Of a stretch of 62,000 bases of DNA, positions 1 to 11,550 are shown in pieces (the first letter of the stretch is position 1; every line of letters begins with the position of its first letter). The DNA lies in the NCBI GenBank assembly GCA_014529385.2, contig CM043960.1, positions 70,125,410 through 70,187,409 on the forward strand. The letters are read 5' to 3'. The notes beneath the pieces are model-generated. The model searched no databases. It was not told the origin of the DNA and was given only the letters and a program-made list of their open reading frames with translations. The DNA comes from Adiantum capillus-veneris (lineage: Eukaryota; Streptophyta; Polypodiopsida; Polypodiales; Pteridaceae). The position numbers and the translations under genes are program-made.

Positions 1-90
1 AAAACTATCGGTTAAAACCTTCACCCATAACAACTTGGAACAATTGGTTTCAAAAGGTGACGACCTCATTCCAAAAGGTATGATCTACCC

Positions 91-104
91 AAGGAAGGGG
101 GGAG
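91..104 (+). promoter_or_regulatory. Polypurine-tract-like motif, upstream copy
   Basis: A purine run (AAGGAAGGGGGGAG) follows ATCTACCC and precedes TGTTTGCTAAC. The same arrangement (ATCTACAT, CAGGAAGGGGGG, then TGTTAACC) occurs at 1985-2010, where it borders a real LTR. It may be a plus-strand primer site of an LTR element, with an LTR starting near 105, or an internal duplication of the 3' end of the element. No matching LTR end was found downstream, so the LTR is not annotated. Confidence 0.45.
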
Positions 105-180
105 TGTTTGCTAACATCAATCATTCACTCGCTCCCCTCTCAACCTTCCTCCCTGACCTCTCAATTCCAATCTTAGGGAA

Positions 181-193
181 TGTATATATATAG
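181..193 (+). promoter_or_regulatory. TATA-box-like element upstream of the 364-786 ORF
   Basis: TGTATATATATAG lies about 175 bases before the ATG at 364. The stretch between is A-rich and CAA-rich, like a plant 5' leader. Together with the good start context this suggests transcription of the small ORF, possibly from an LTR-borne or internal promoter. This is inferred from motif and spacing only. Confidence 0.35.
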
Positions 194-363
194 CCTTATA
201 CTCACAAAAAACAAAAATAGTAAAGAGCAAGAGCGACTAGCAACGAGAGAGCACCCTATCAGATCTTACATATAAGTCCAAATTCACCGTGTCAATTCAA
301 GCAACACACAAAAACAACTCTTATGTTTTAAAGGCCTAACCAAATCTATCTGTCTTGTCAGAA

Positions 364-786
364 ATGGCTACTTCACCAGAGGCATGCACTTCTATTTTTG
401 ATGAAAGGTACCCTTTGTCTTTTCCTCAAGTGTTCTACGTATGCTACCCTATACTTTCTTGCGAATGGGATTTGATAGAGAGCCTTGCATGTGAGAGAAA
501 TTTTGAGGAGTTAGAATGGCTGATACGTCTATGGCTAACTAGTGATCCCTACCCATTAGCGAATGTGTCTCCAATGGCACATGCTTATTCTTTTGCACAA
601 GATGAGTATCCACGCATCGCGAGGTTCTTGATTAGCATGCTTGCACAAGAGGATGATGAAGAGGAACTAATAGAGACCGAGGAAGACTATGGCCTCACGG
701 ACAACGATTTTATTTATCTAGATGATGAGGATAGAGGCCTAGCCTTAGGGTGGCCACCCGGTTTATATAATATCCTCTTTTCTTGA
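364..786 (+). CDS. Hypothetical acidic protein, probable extra ORF of an LTR element
   Basis: An uninterrupted ORF of 140 codons. An in-frame TTG lies at 355, but the ATG at 364 sits in a strong plant start context (GTCAGAAATGGCT), so I chose it. The protein begins MATSPEACTS, has a hydrophobic, Tyr/Cys-rich N-terminal half (PQVFYVCYP, then SCEWDLIESLACE) and an acidic patch near residues 93-125 (EDDEEELIETEED, YLDDEDRG). It ends GWPPGLYNILFS. I see no signal peptide, clear membrane span or known domain. It lies between a TATA-like box and 1.2 kb of A-rich non-coding DNA that ends in a polypurine tract and an LTR. The position is that of the extra 3' ORF of some plant Ty3/gypsy elements. I do not recognise the family, and it could be a captured fragment or a chance ORF. 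Confidence 0.45.
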   Translation: MATSPEACTSIFDERYPLSFPQVFYVCYPILSCEWDLIESLACERNFEELEWLIRLWLTSDPYPLANVSPMAHAYSFAQDEYPRIARFLISMLAQEDDEEELIETEEDYGLTDNDFIYLDDEDRGLALGWPPGLYNILFS

Positions 787-1991
787 TTCTAAAAGGGGTG
801 ACAGATAGGTAGGTTAGGGGTCTAGATTGTGTTTTGAGTTTGTTTTTTAGGAGTTTTAATTTTTCACACTGACATGCCTCCTAGAGGTATAGTGTCTGTT
901 TTTGGATGTGTTAGGTAGGACTTATATGGATCTCCATCCACATGGCTGAGGACATCTGCTTCAACGAAATGAGCCACTCCATACCTCCAGGTGTACTACT
1001 TTCCATGATTCATGTTGGTGGATATGTGTAATTGCTAATAATGATTTTTCATTCTTTGTTTGAGTGCAATAGTTATGATTGTTATCTGCCATTATAGATG
1101 TATAAATTTGTCTTTGCTTAAGTTGATTGAACTCCAGTTTAATCTTATGGATGAGCCTGGAGATTAGGAGACCGTGACTTTAGGTTAACTCATTTACTTG
1201 ACCACTAGGCCTAGCTAATAAAATTATCCGAGTATTTGAGACCTTAGGAATGTTTTAGGCAGAGAAAGGCTTGCTCACTCAAACAACTAAAAACACTAGT
1301 GCGAATACCAAGGAAATGAAAAAAAAAAAAAAACATAAGTGCCACAAATGAAAAATCTTACGCTGGAAGAGAAATCCTGGCTTGAATTGGTACTTCACTC
1401 ACATGTATTGTCTATGGTACTAGAGCCCTAGAGGTTCCCAGTGTGGGCGCTTTTCCTTGAGAAGCAAAAAACCCCGGACATACAAAATAAGCACACATGT
1501 CACATGATTGTGACCCAAAGTAAAAAAGTATTAAAAAAAAAATAAAAATAAAAAATTAAAAGACTTCCATTGAGCTTATAGTTAACATTTCAAGCTTTTG
1601 TTTGCAGTTGTGAGAGCGAGTTGGCTAATCAAAGCTGAAAAGCATAATTAGGGAATCTTGCATTTAGATAATCTTCTTAGCTTAGCTAGTACTAGAGTAG
1701 TTGTTTTAACCTTAGTCATAGCTAACTAATTGATAGACTCACCCATAAGCTCAAAACTCTTGAATTAATTTACTCAAAGTGCAATTTATTTGTCCTTAAT
1801 GGCAGTCTAACATTTCATAAATCTTGCATTTACTCATTTCCACATGTACTTTACATTCCCCTCATGATTTATGGCAATATAATTCCGCTTGCTAAAACAG
1901 TGACTTTGCCTTGCAGATTCAAATCTAGATGCTCTACAACATGGACATACCAAGCTTCAACTCAATAGCTTCCGAGGACGGAATCTACATC
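787..1991 (+). other. Non-coding 3' region of the LTR element
   Basis: There is no ORF of note. The stretch is AT-rich with A-runs at 1319-1333 and 1533-1560, and leads straight into the polypurine tract. Such A-rich spacers between the last ORF and the 3' LTR are usual in large plant Ty3/gypsy elements. The lineage is not assigned. Confidence 0.5.
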
Positions 1992-2005
1992 AGGAAGGGG
2001 GGCAA
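1992..2005 (+). promoter_or_regulatory. Polypurine tract before the 3' LTR
   Basis: AGGAAGGGGGGCAA lies immediately before the LTR start TGTTA at 2006. It is the expected plus-strand priming site of the element to its left and fixes the orientation of that element as plus. Confidence 0.7.
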
Positions 2006-2685
<680 letters not shown>

Positions 2686-2952
2686 ATCAACCAAGCACTC
2701 AATCCCCAAGACTTTTATCTTCACGTATTCAGCTATTCCAAGACACCTTTCCTTTTTGTGGTTGGACATCCTCATACGGATCGAAGAATTCACTAACATC
2801 TTGACTCCTGATTCCTTCGTGATAGCCTCGGTCATGACACACACGTGGGCACCACCATCCACATATGCTTGCACTTCCGTCTTCTTTCCCAGCATAGCGT
2901 CAACTATTGGCACCATATCCACTGGGTGACCAACCCTCAAAGATGACACCAT
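2686..2952 (-). pseudogene. pol: Ty3/gypsy retropepsin-like protease fragment, cut by an LTR
   Basis: On the minus strand the translation contains the aspartic-protease active-site segment YVDGGAHVCVMTE, followed by KVLGIECLVDC, where it is cut by the 2006-2685 LTR. The motif is Asp-Gly-Gly instead of Asp-Ser/Thr-Gly. The DGG form also occurs in the second Tat element of this window (near 26.9 kb), so it is a lineage feature rather than a new mutation. Codons after the LTR border are foreign. It lies directly downstream of the gag relic at 3177-4293 in gag-protease order, but in broken frames. Confidence 0.7.
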
Positions 2953-3176
2953 GCTTTGATGCTTTTACTTCTTGGAAGGAAGCTACGTACTCACACACTT
3001 GGTCCACTGCCTCCTCAATTTAGCATTCAAAGCCACCAATTGACCAAAAGATATATTTTCCTTTTGATTTCGTATGCCGTCGACAATATCATAGTCTTCA
3101 ACACCGTGGCCAAGGAGGTAGTCCTTTGAACCAATTTTCCTTCTTCTCCGTCTCTTGCTACTTTCTTGTTTGTCTT

Positions 3177-3560
3177 CTACCTTAGCTTTTCATTTCCTTG
3201 CTCTTGTTTTCCTGTCTTCTTCTGTCTCTTTCTCCCGATCATGCCTAGCTCTCTTATTGGCCAAAACATCCACATCTTGATGCTCAAGGTAATGATGTTA
3301 ATAGCCCTACCTTCTCCATTTGGCAACGGTTGCGGTTGTTGTTGCGGTGGTGGTGCTTCTAATGAGCGCTCTTGATGATTTTCTTCTATTGTCCCTCGAC
3401 CACATCCATATAAGGGGTATATCCCTCCTCTCTCTCTTGGTGGTTCAGGAAAATCAGGGGCGTAATGACCCTCTTCATCACAATTGTAGCATCTACCTTG
3501 TAGCCTTTGTCCCCTACCTCTCCCAATTGGCCGCTCTTCTCTTTGGTTCCTATTCATTAT
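3177..3560 (-). pseudogene. gag: gag nucleocapsid part with a damaged CCHC zinc knuckle
   Basis: After a frameshift near 3560-3580 the gag frame continues as an Arg/Gly-rich stretch (RPIGRGRGQRLQGR) and a zinc-knuckle motif CYNCDEEGHYAPDF. The spacing C-x2-C-x4-H-x4 is right, but the fourth zinc ligand is Phe in place of Cys. The intact knuckle of the element at 27.5 kb (CWNCGESGHGMYNC) shows what is expected. A Gln/Pro-rich tail follows. This is the nucleic-acid-binding end of gag in a decayed element. Confidence 0.75.
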
Positions 3561-4293
3561 GTTTATTCTTAATTCTTGCAAATTGACCGGCAAGATCATG
3601 CAGAACCCGGGCCGTAACAGGATCTGGACCTTGAACCACTCGCTCCACTTTATCATCCGTTGACACAGGGACCATTGGTTGCACCACAACTGGCTCAGCC
3701 TGTGTCATGCCTTGCTCCCACCTTCTCCTGATCTTCTTGCTCTTGGCCTCAGCAATTTCCAAAACTCTTTCAAATGTAGCAGGATCCTCTTGATAGAACT
3801 TCTCCCTTATACTTGGATGGAGACAATCCATAAACTGACGCACTTTAAAGAAATCCCCTGGAGGTACTTGGGATGCCGCCTCTAATTGAACCCAAAGCTC
3901 TTTGAAGTGTTGCAAAAACTCTTTAAAGTTAGCATGAACATCTTGCTGCAAACCTCTCAATTTTGTTGTCGCTTTTGTTGCGGTTAGTTTCTTTCCAAAC
4001 CTGTCAAAAATTGCCAGCTTCACCTGCTCCCATGTTTGATTTTTTTCTTCCTCTAAACCTTCAAACCACTCCCAAGATTCTCCTTTGAGCGCAAGAGGAA
4101 ATACATGAAGCTTTGCTTCATCATTCACAATGTGCATACCAAGCGTATGCCACTCGAAGTCCTCAATCCAATCCTTCACTTCCTCCTTCCCTGTAAACAC
4201 TGGCCGACTATACGCCATCCCTTTGAAGTCGCTTCTCCCTTGCGTGAGTAATTCCACAAAATTTGAAGTCTTGCACCTCAACGAAACCACCAA
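3550..4293 (-). pseudogene. gag: Retrotransposon gag, capsid part
   Basis: This matches the plant retrotransposon gag family. The typical core runs VFTGKEEVKDWIEDFE, then ALKGESWEWFEGL, then WEQVKLAIFDRFGKK, then LRGLQQDVHANFKEFLQHF and FMDCLHPSIREKFYQE. The open frame begins with TTG at 4293, and the first ATG is at 4218 (MAYSRPVF). The frame stops at 3550, with the knuckle in another frame. The distance from the primer-binding site (4364-4381) to the frame is under 75 bases, which is close but fits a compact leader. It belongs to the element whose 5' LTR is 4387-5623. Confidence 0.8.
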
Positions 4294-4363
4294 TTTTCTT
4301 CAATGAAGCTCGAACTTCACAGCAAAACCGCTACACCTGGGTGCACAACCGGCAAATTTTCGC

Positions 4364-4381
4364 TCCCCAGCAGGATCGCCA
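4364..4381 (-). promoter_or_regulatory. Primer-binding site (minus-strand element)
   Basis: Read on the minus strand this is TGGCGATCCTGCTGGGGA, five bases inside the LTR end at 4387. It begins TGG (pairing with the tRNA CCA end) and has the TGGCG...GGGGA frame common in plant Tat/Athila elements. The tRNA is not assigned (Arg or Asp types are candidates). Gag follows on the same strand. Confidence 0.75.
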
Positions 4382-4386
4382 AAGGA

Positions 4387-5623
4387 TGATGGAGCAAAAG
4401 ATGTCGTGCGCACACTCACACACCCAGACAACTCAACACAACAGAAGGAATTTACTTAAATTTCTCACCTCACTCACTACCACTCAAAAGCTTCCTAAAA
4501 ACTCTACCCACAAGCTCAATTCAAACTCCAAACGCCTCGACCTACAAGCCCTTGCTTGCCCGCAGACACTACAAGGTGAGTCGAGGTGATCAACACTTGA
4601 AATCACGCTTGATGGTGACCAAAATATACAAAAAAAACCATCAAAAACCCAAAAACTCCAGCCACAAAAGGCCACTCTCAGACCATTGCAAAAGCTTCAC
4701 CAAATTCTACTCTATTGGACTCCTTGGAGTAGCGCCAACCCTAATGGCACCGATACAGGGTCACACAGTCTTGCAGAAAGCAGCACCTTTTTCCCTCAAT
4801 TCCTTTCACACACACATCCATGGAAACCTCATAACTTCCATAGACTCTCCCAAGTGAAAAATTGAAGAGAGAAAGCTCTCATTCACTCCTCCACACACTC
4901 GAAAACAGGTCGGGAACGCAACAGGACATCACTAGACCACCTGTAGGGACCCTTCTTCCTCCCACACACACAGAGGTGAAAGTGCTCATATTTCTCTTCC
5001 AAAGTCCTTCCTCATCTTGGGCCATCATGGCACCGTGAGTGATGTGGCAATTTGAAGCCTTTTCACACCTTTTATTACCATTTTTTGACCTTTTTTTGGC
5101 CCAGTTTTGGTCAATTTTGACGCCCGACTGGAAATTTTTGCGGGAAAAACATCAAACAGACTCCAAAATTCACCAAATTTTGTACGCTTGATCCTTGATA
5201 CCCAAATCACATTTCCACAACCCCACATTATATTTTTGACCACTTCGAGGGAGGTGCACGCATCACTGCAGATCAGGCACCGTAAATAGACAAATACTCC
5301 ATGTCCCAAACTTCCCGAGCGGGATGAGAGTACCCATACTTGTCACTTGAAGTATTTACATTCTAGAAAGATCAAACACATTTTCTAGAGCCAAAAGAGG
5401 CCACCAAGAACCATATCCAAGGCCCCGATACCCTATCTAGGCACGTGCATGTGTCCGACTGCTAGCACGCGAAACTGACTATTCACAATGTGTACACGTT
5501 GCATCTTTTTTTGAACTTGAAACCACTTTGCAAAGCTCCCAAATGCATGTATTTACATCCTTTTGTACATATGACCATGCATGTAAACGCTACTTTGTAC
5601 ACGCCAAAAGCAGTCTATCATCA
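4387..5623 (-). mobile_element. LTR (1,237 bp) shared by two head-to-tail Tat elements
   Basis: The ends are TGATG (4387-4391) and CATCA (5619-5623), a perfect 5-bp inverted repeat. On the minus strand the upstream side carries a polypurine tract and an integrase gene, and the downstream side carries a primer-binding site and gag. The single LTR is thus the 3' LTR of one element and the 5' LTR of the next. The sequence is otherwise non-coding. Confidence 0.75.
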
Positions 5624-5637
5624 TTGCCCACCCTCTA
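5624..5637 (-). promoter_or_regulatory. Polypurine tract next to the LTR
   Basis: Minus-strand CTAGAGGGTGGGCAA directly precedes the LTR start TGATGATAG. It lies just past the end of the integrase frame (5635), as expected for a 3' LTR border. Confidence 0.6.
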
Positions 5638-6885
5638 GGTAGAGCATTTATGCTCAACCAAGAGACTATTTGCATCTAGAACCACATCCCTCGCAAAATA
5701 TTTCTTCAATATATAACCATTTATTCTGTAGCGCAAACGTTCACCAGAAAAATTTTCCAACTCATAGGTGCCATTAGAAAATAAATGCTTCACTCTGTAT
5801 GGACCCAACCATTTGTCCCTCAACTTCTTCTCAAAAGTAAAATCCAAGCGAGAATCATACTTCATCACCAAATCTCCTTCTTTGATCTCTTTCTCTGGCA
5901 GCCTGTTCTTCATTTTCTCCATCCTTGTCTCTGCTTGTTGAAGATAATAATCAATGGCTTTCTCTCTATTCATTCACAACAACTCTAGAGAAAGAATTCT
6001 TTCTTGAAACTTGTCATTATGCTCACCTTGCATTCTGCACAATAACATCAAGGCATCCGACTGCACTTGTATGGGCATAAGAGCTTCCTTTCCATAAACA
6101 AGATCATACGGTGTAAACTGTGTTGACACTCTATACGCAGTTCTATAAGCCCACAAACACTTTTCCAAGTCTAAGTCCCACTCTTTAGGATGCTCTGTAG
6201 CATACTTTGATAGCATCTTCACAATTTGACCATTGCAATTTTCTACCAACCCATTGCATTGTGGGTAGTAAGGAGAAGAATGCCTATGCTGAATTTTCAA
6301 TTTATCCATGAGAGCAGCAACAAGTTTTCCCCTAAACCCTGGTCCACGATCAGAAATGATAACCAAAGGAGCTTCAAACCTGCAACACACATGTTCATAT
6401 AAAAAAGAGGCTACCCTTCCTACTGTTACATCTTTTACTGCTCTTTCCTCCATCCATTTTGTGAAATAGTCCACAGCCACAAGGATATACCTTTTGCCAT
6501 TGTTGGTCCTTGGAATTGGACCTACAACATCTATTCCCCATTTTGCAAATGCATCAAAAGACATTATAGCTTTCTGAGGCTCAACCAAAAGCTTCCAATT
6601 TGCAAACACTTGGCATTCATGGCATGACTTGCACCAAAAAGAAGCATCTCTCATCATAGAGGGCCAACAGTAACCTACTCTCAAAACACGGAAGACAACC
6701 TGATCCTCGCCTTTATGGCCTGTTTCTTCATGGCAGTGCTCCAAAATCAAGCCTATCTCTTCTTCGTACAGTACTTTTCTCAAAATTCTATCCTTGCCAT
6801 AAAGCATGAGATCTTCACCTACCAATGTGTAGTTTCTTGCTTTTGCAACTATTCTCTTACGCCGAACCTTTGACATGACCTCTGG
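5635..6885 (-). pseudogene. pol: Tat-type Ty3/gypsy integrase, one nonsense codon
   Basis: Domains in order: an HHCC zinc-binding region (LEHCHEETGHKGEDQ, then CKSCHEC), a catalytic core with the first Asp in GIDVVGP, the second in SDRGPGF and the Glu in YYPQCNGLVE, and a C-terminal GPY/F-type module (DKWLGPYRVKHLF). All three catalytic acids are present. The frame is continuous with the RNase H frame upstream (7572 to 5635) except for two TGA codons, at 6886-6888 and 5974-5976. In the duplicate at 33.6 kb the second is CGA, so it is a C-to-T change at a CpG. The protein would be a near-complete integrase. Downstream come the polypurine tract and the LTR. Confidence 0.9.
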
Positions 6886-7555
6886 TCATTGCCCTTTCCC
6901 AAGAAATACTTCTACATCTTGCAATGATTCCCTTCCTGCATACAAGGCTTCCTTGACCTTTAAAGGAGCTACCAAGGCATCCAACTTGTCCCTAGCCAAC
7001 TCATCAGCTTCTTTATTCTGCTCATGAGGAACATGCTTAAACTGTATCTTCTCAAACTCATGCAAAAGCTTCTTGATGCCATAAAACCACTTCTTCAAAT
7101 TGTCTTTCTTAACATTCCACAAACCAAGCAATTGATTCATGACTAGTAACGCATCCCCCTTTGCAATGACCCGCTTCAGTCCAAACTCAACACACTGCTT
7201 CAACCCAAGGAAAAGCATGAGATACTCGGCCTCATTTTTACTTTTAGCTTCATCAAGATCGTAAGCTCTAGAAAATATTACATCGCCTTTTGGATTCTTA
7301 ATGACTACCCCACCACTTGCCTTTTGAAGAACTTTCATGTATGCACCGTCAAACATCATTGTATACGCATATGTAATATCCATTTCCTCTTCATGATCAT
7401 CCTTCTCAACCCTTGGGTAAGATGGAAGCTCCCCCCCCTTATGTACCACTACGTCTGCCAAGTGAGCTTTAACAGAATGATCCACTTTAAACTCGAACTC
7501 ATACTCTTGAAGCTCCAAAGTCCAGTTTAAGATGCGCTTTCTAGGCTTCCAATGT
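6886..7555 (-). pseudogene. pol: Second (archaeal-type) RNase H of a Tat element
   Basis: The minus-strand translation has the acidic catalytic set MMFDGAY, KNEAEYLMLF, IAKGDALLVMNQL and EQNKEADELARDK. It is preceded by a linker ending the first RNase H (LNWTLELQEYEFEFKVD) and followed in frame by integrase. This gRNH-linker-aRNH-INT order marks the Tat lineage. The N-terminal side is replaced by SatA: from about 7555 the codons (MVDVV) are satellite-derived. Reverse transcriptase, protease and gag are absent upstream. Confidence 0.85.
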
Positions 7556-7572
7556 TGTACTACATCCACCAT

Positions 7573-10500
7573 CTATCAATCTTAAATAGTGTTTTAACGA
7601 AAGATAGGCCATAGATCCACCACTTGGCCATTTAAACTAAGAATTGGGATGTAGGTGCATCAAAGATCCACCACTTGGGCACTATAACAAAGGCTGGAAA
7701 TGTGGATCTAATTATTAGTGTCTCCTAAATCCACTACTTTGCAATCTCAAATAAAGTGTGTGAAATAGGTAGAGCTTAGATTCCCTTGTGGGCCATTCTA
7801 ACCAACTCGTAGAGGGTGAATGCATCCAAGATCCAACAGTTGGCCATTCAAGCCATGTTTTGGAAGGTGGGCAATGGTTGGTGTCTTGTAAATCCTCCAA
7901 TTTACAACTTTCAACAAAGTGTGTAAGAAAGGTAGACCTTAGATCCTTAGCCATTCTACCCAATTCCTGAAGGTGGGTGGATCCAAGATCTGCCACCTGG
8001 CCACTCTAACCAAATTCTCCAAAATGGATGCCATGGTTGGTTTCTCCTACATCCACCAACTTCCTATTTCTCGAAGTGAGTGCATCCACCACTTGTCCAT
8101 TCTAACTAGACTTGTCAAGGTGGATGCAATGATTGGTGTCTCCAACATTCACCAACTTCTTATTTTAAACAAAGTGTGTGCAATATGTAGAACTTAGATC
8201 CACCACCTGTCCATTCTAACCAAGGCTTGAAGGTGGCTGCAACTTAGATCCACCAATTGGACATTCTAACCAACTTTTGCAAGGTGGATACAATGGTTGG
8301 TTTCCCCTACATCCACCATCTATTAATTTTAAATAGTGTTTATAGAAAACATAGACTATAGATCCACCACTTGGCCATTCTAACCAAGTAATTGTAGGTG
8401 GGTGTAGAACGTAGATCCACCACTTGGCCATTCTCACCATGTCCTAATGTTAGGTACATTCAGCACTTGGCCATCATAACTTATAATTTTACACAATGTT
8501 TGTGGGATGAGTAGATCCTAGATCCACCACTTGGCTATTTAGACTAAGAATTAGAAAGTAGATGCATCAAATATCCACCACTTGGCCACTTGGCCACTTG
8601 GCCACTAGAATGAATGCTTGAAACGTGGATCCAATTGTTGGTGTCTCGTAAATCCACCACTTGCCAATCCGAAATGAAGTGTGTGAAATAGATAGACCTT
8701 AGATTCCTTAGTGGGCCATTCTAACTAGCTCGTAGAGAGTGATGCATCCAAGATCCAATAGTTGGCCATTCAAGCCAAGTTTTGGAAGGTAGGTACAATG
8801 GTTGGTGTCTTGTAGATCCTTAAATTTACAACTTTCAACAAATTGTGTAAGAAAGGTAGACCTTAGATCTTTAGCCATTCTAGCCAATTACGGAAGGTGG
8901 GTGTATCCAAGATCCACCACTTGGCCATTCTAACCAGACTTTTCAAGGTGATGCAATGGTTGGTTTCTCCTACATTCACCCACTTCCTTTTTTTCAAAGT
9001 GAGTGCATCCAAGATCCACCACGTGCCATTATAACTAGATTTTTCAAGGTGGATGCAATGGTTGGTGTCTCCTACATCCACCAAATTCTTATTTTAAACA
9101 AACTGTGTGAAATACGTAGAACTTACATCCACGACATCGCCATTCTAACCAAGGCTTGAAGGTGGACGCAATTTAGATCCAACATTTGGCCATTCTAACC
9201 AACTTTTGCAAGGTGGATGAATGGTTGGTTTTCTCTACATCCAACATCTATCAATTATTAATAGTGTTTATAGGACAGATAGACCATAGATCCACCACTT
9301 GGCCATTCTAACCAAGTATTGGTAGGTGGGTGTAGACTGTAGATCCACTACTTGGCCATTTTTACCATGTCTTGAAGTTAGGATCCTTCAACACTTGGCC
9401 ATCATTTGTAATTTTACACAATGTTTGTGGGATGAGTAGATCCTAGATCCACCACTTGGCCATTTAGACTAAGAATTGGGAAGTAGATGTATCAAAGATC
9501 AACCACTTGGCGACTATAATGAAGGCTTGAAACATGGATCCAATTGTTGGTGTCTCCTAAAGCCACCACTTGCCAATCTCAAATAAAGTGTGTGAAATAG
9601 GTAGACCTTAGATTCCCTAGTGGGCCATTCTAACATACTCCTAGACGGTGGATGCATCCAAGATCCAATAGTTGGCCATTCAAGCCAAGTTTTGGAAGGT
9701 GGGTGCAATGGTTCGTGCCTTCTAAATCTTCCAATTTACAACTTTTGTCAAAGTGTGTAAGAAAGGTAGACCTTAATTCCTTAGCCATTCTAGCTAATTC
9801 CTAAAGGTGGGTGCATCCAAGATCCACCACTTGGCCATTCTAACCAGATTTTTCAAGGTGGATGGAATGGTTGGTTTCTCCTACATCCACCAACTTCCTA
9901 TTTTTCAAAGTCAGTGCATCTAAGATCCACCATTTGGCCATTCTAACCAAATTTTTTCAAGGTGGATGCAACGGTTGGTGTCTCCTACATGCACCAACTT
10001 CTTATTTTAAACAACATGTGTGCAACACGTAGAACTTGAATCCACCACCTAGCCATTCTAACAAATCTTGAAGGTGACTGCAATTTAGATCCACCACTTG
10101 GCCATTCTAACCAACTTTTGCAAGGTGGATGCAATGGCTGGTTTCCCCAACGTCCACCATCTACCATTTTTAAATAGTGTTTGTAGGAAAGAGAGACCAT
10201 AGATCCACCACTTGGACATTCTAACCAAGTTGTTTCTCCTACATCTACCAACTTCTCCTACATCCACACCAACTTCCTATTCTAAACAATGTGTGTGCAA
10301 TATGTAGACGTTAGATCCACCACTTGGTTGTTCTAACCAAGTTTTGCCTGTGGCTACAATTAAGAATTACCACTTGGTCATTCTAAACAAAGCTTACAAG
10401 GTGGATGCAATTGTTGGTTTCTCCTACATCCACCAACTTCCCATTTTAAACACGTGTGTGTAATATGTCCTTAGATCCACCACTTGGCCATTCTAACAAA

Positions 10501-11045
10501 GTATTAGTAGGTGGGTATATCCATGATCCAAGTATTAGTAGGTGGGTGCATCTATTATCCACCACTTGGCCATTCTAACCATGTCTTAAAGCTAGGTACA
10601 TTCAGCACTTGGCCATCATAACACTTGTAATTTTACACAATGTTTGTGGGATGAGTAGATCCTAGATCCACCACTTGGCCATTATAATGAAGTCTTGAAA
10701 CGTGGATCCAATTTACAACCTTGAACTAAGGGTGTAAGAAAGGTAGACCTTGGATCCTTAGCCATTCTAGCCAATTCGTGAAGGTGGGTGCATTCAAGAT
10801 CCACCACCTGGCCATTCTAGCTAGATACATTCTTGGCGCTTCAAATAAAGTGAAAGGTACATCTTAGATCCACCACTTGGCCATTCTAACGAGGTCTTGA
10901 AATGTGGATGCAATTGTTGGTGTCTTCTATATCCACCACTTGTCCATTCTTAGCACTCTTTCCCTGACCTTAGATCCACCACTTGGCCATTCTAACCAAG
11001 TGTTGGAAGGTTGATGCAATGGTTGGTGTCTCCTAGATCCACCTC
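7573..11045. repeat. SatA tandem/higher-order repeat array, copy 1
   Basis: The array is built of short units sharing the words GATCCACCACTTGGCCATTC, AAGGTGGATGCAATGGTTGG and CTCCTACATCCACCAACTTC. Units are irregular (roughly 50-120 bp), but a larger period is clear: the marker ACTAAGAATTRG recurs at about 7636, 8542 and 9468, a higher-order unit of about 906-926 bp. The first junction is directly against RNase H coding sequence. The small ORFs in it are not genes. Confidence 0.9.
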
Positions 11046-11049
11046 ATTA

Positions 11050-11525
11050 GAATTTTGAATAAAGTGAATTCAAACTTCCCATGCAAATTCAAAATTTCCC
11101 TCTCGAATTCAAATTTTTATGCCTAAATTCAAATTACTAGGCTTTACTTCATATTTTGCCGCTAGAATTCAAAATTTCCCACCTAAATTTAAAGTTTCTT
11201 GCAGAGTGAAACTCAAACCCGAGATCCACCTCCGACCCGAAACCATAGGGCCATCTAGCAGCCTAGGTGAAATGAATATGGTAGCTGGTCTCCTAGATCC
11301 ACCTCATTGGAATTTTGAACAAAGTGATTTCAAAATTTTCCACACGAATTTAGCTTTTCCCATTCAAATTCAAATTTTCTCGCTTGAGTTCAAATTTTCC
11401 CGCTTCAGTTTGAATTTTACCGCCTGAATTCAAATTACCACGCTCCAGTTCAAAAAAAAAAAGCGGAAATTTTCCCTCTCAAATTCAAATTTTCCCGCCT
11501 AAATCCAAAGTTTCTTACAGAGTGA
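11050..11525. repeat. AATTCAAATTTTCCCGC mini-repeats, core block copy 1
   Basis: Two clusters (about 11055-11205 and 11315-11520) of degenerate 15-20-bp units of the type AATTCAAATTTTCCCGCCT are separated by a short SatA-like stretch. The same pair occurs at 48.2-48.67 kb, and one cluster at 15985-16140. They border the gene-like core fragment in every copy. Confidence 0.8.
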
Positions 11526-11550
11526 AACTCAAACCCGAGATCCACCACTT

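Noticed and set aside
5025-5309. 94-codon ORF in the 4387-5623 LTR
   Set aside because: It lies wholly inside the LTR, has no recognisable domain, and is overlapped by an opposite-strand frame.
7573-11045. Spaced repeats in SatA considered as a CRISPR array
   Set aside because: Units are irregular, imperfect and contiguous, without uniform unique spacers or cas genes, in plant DNA.
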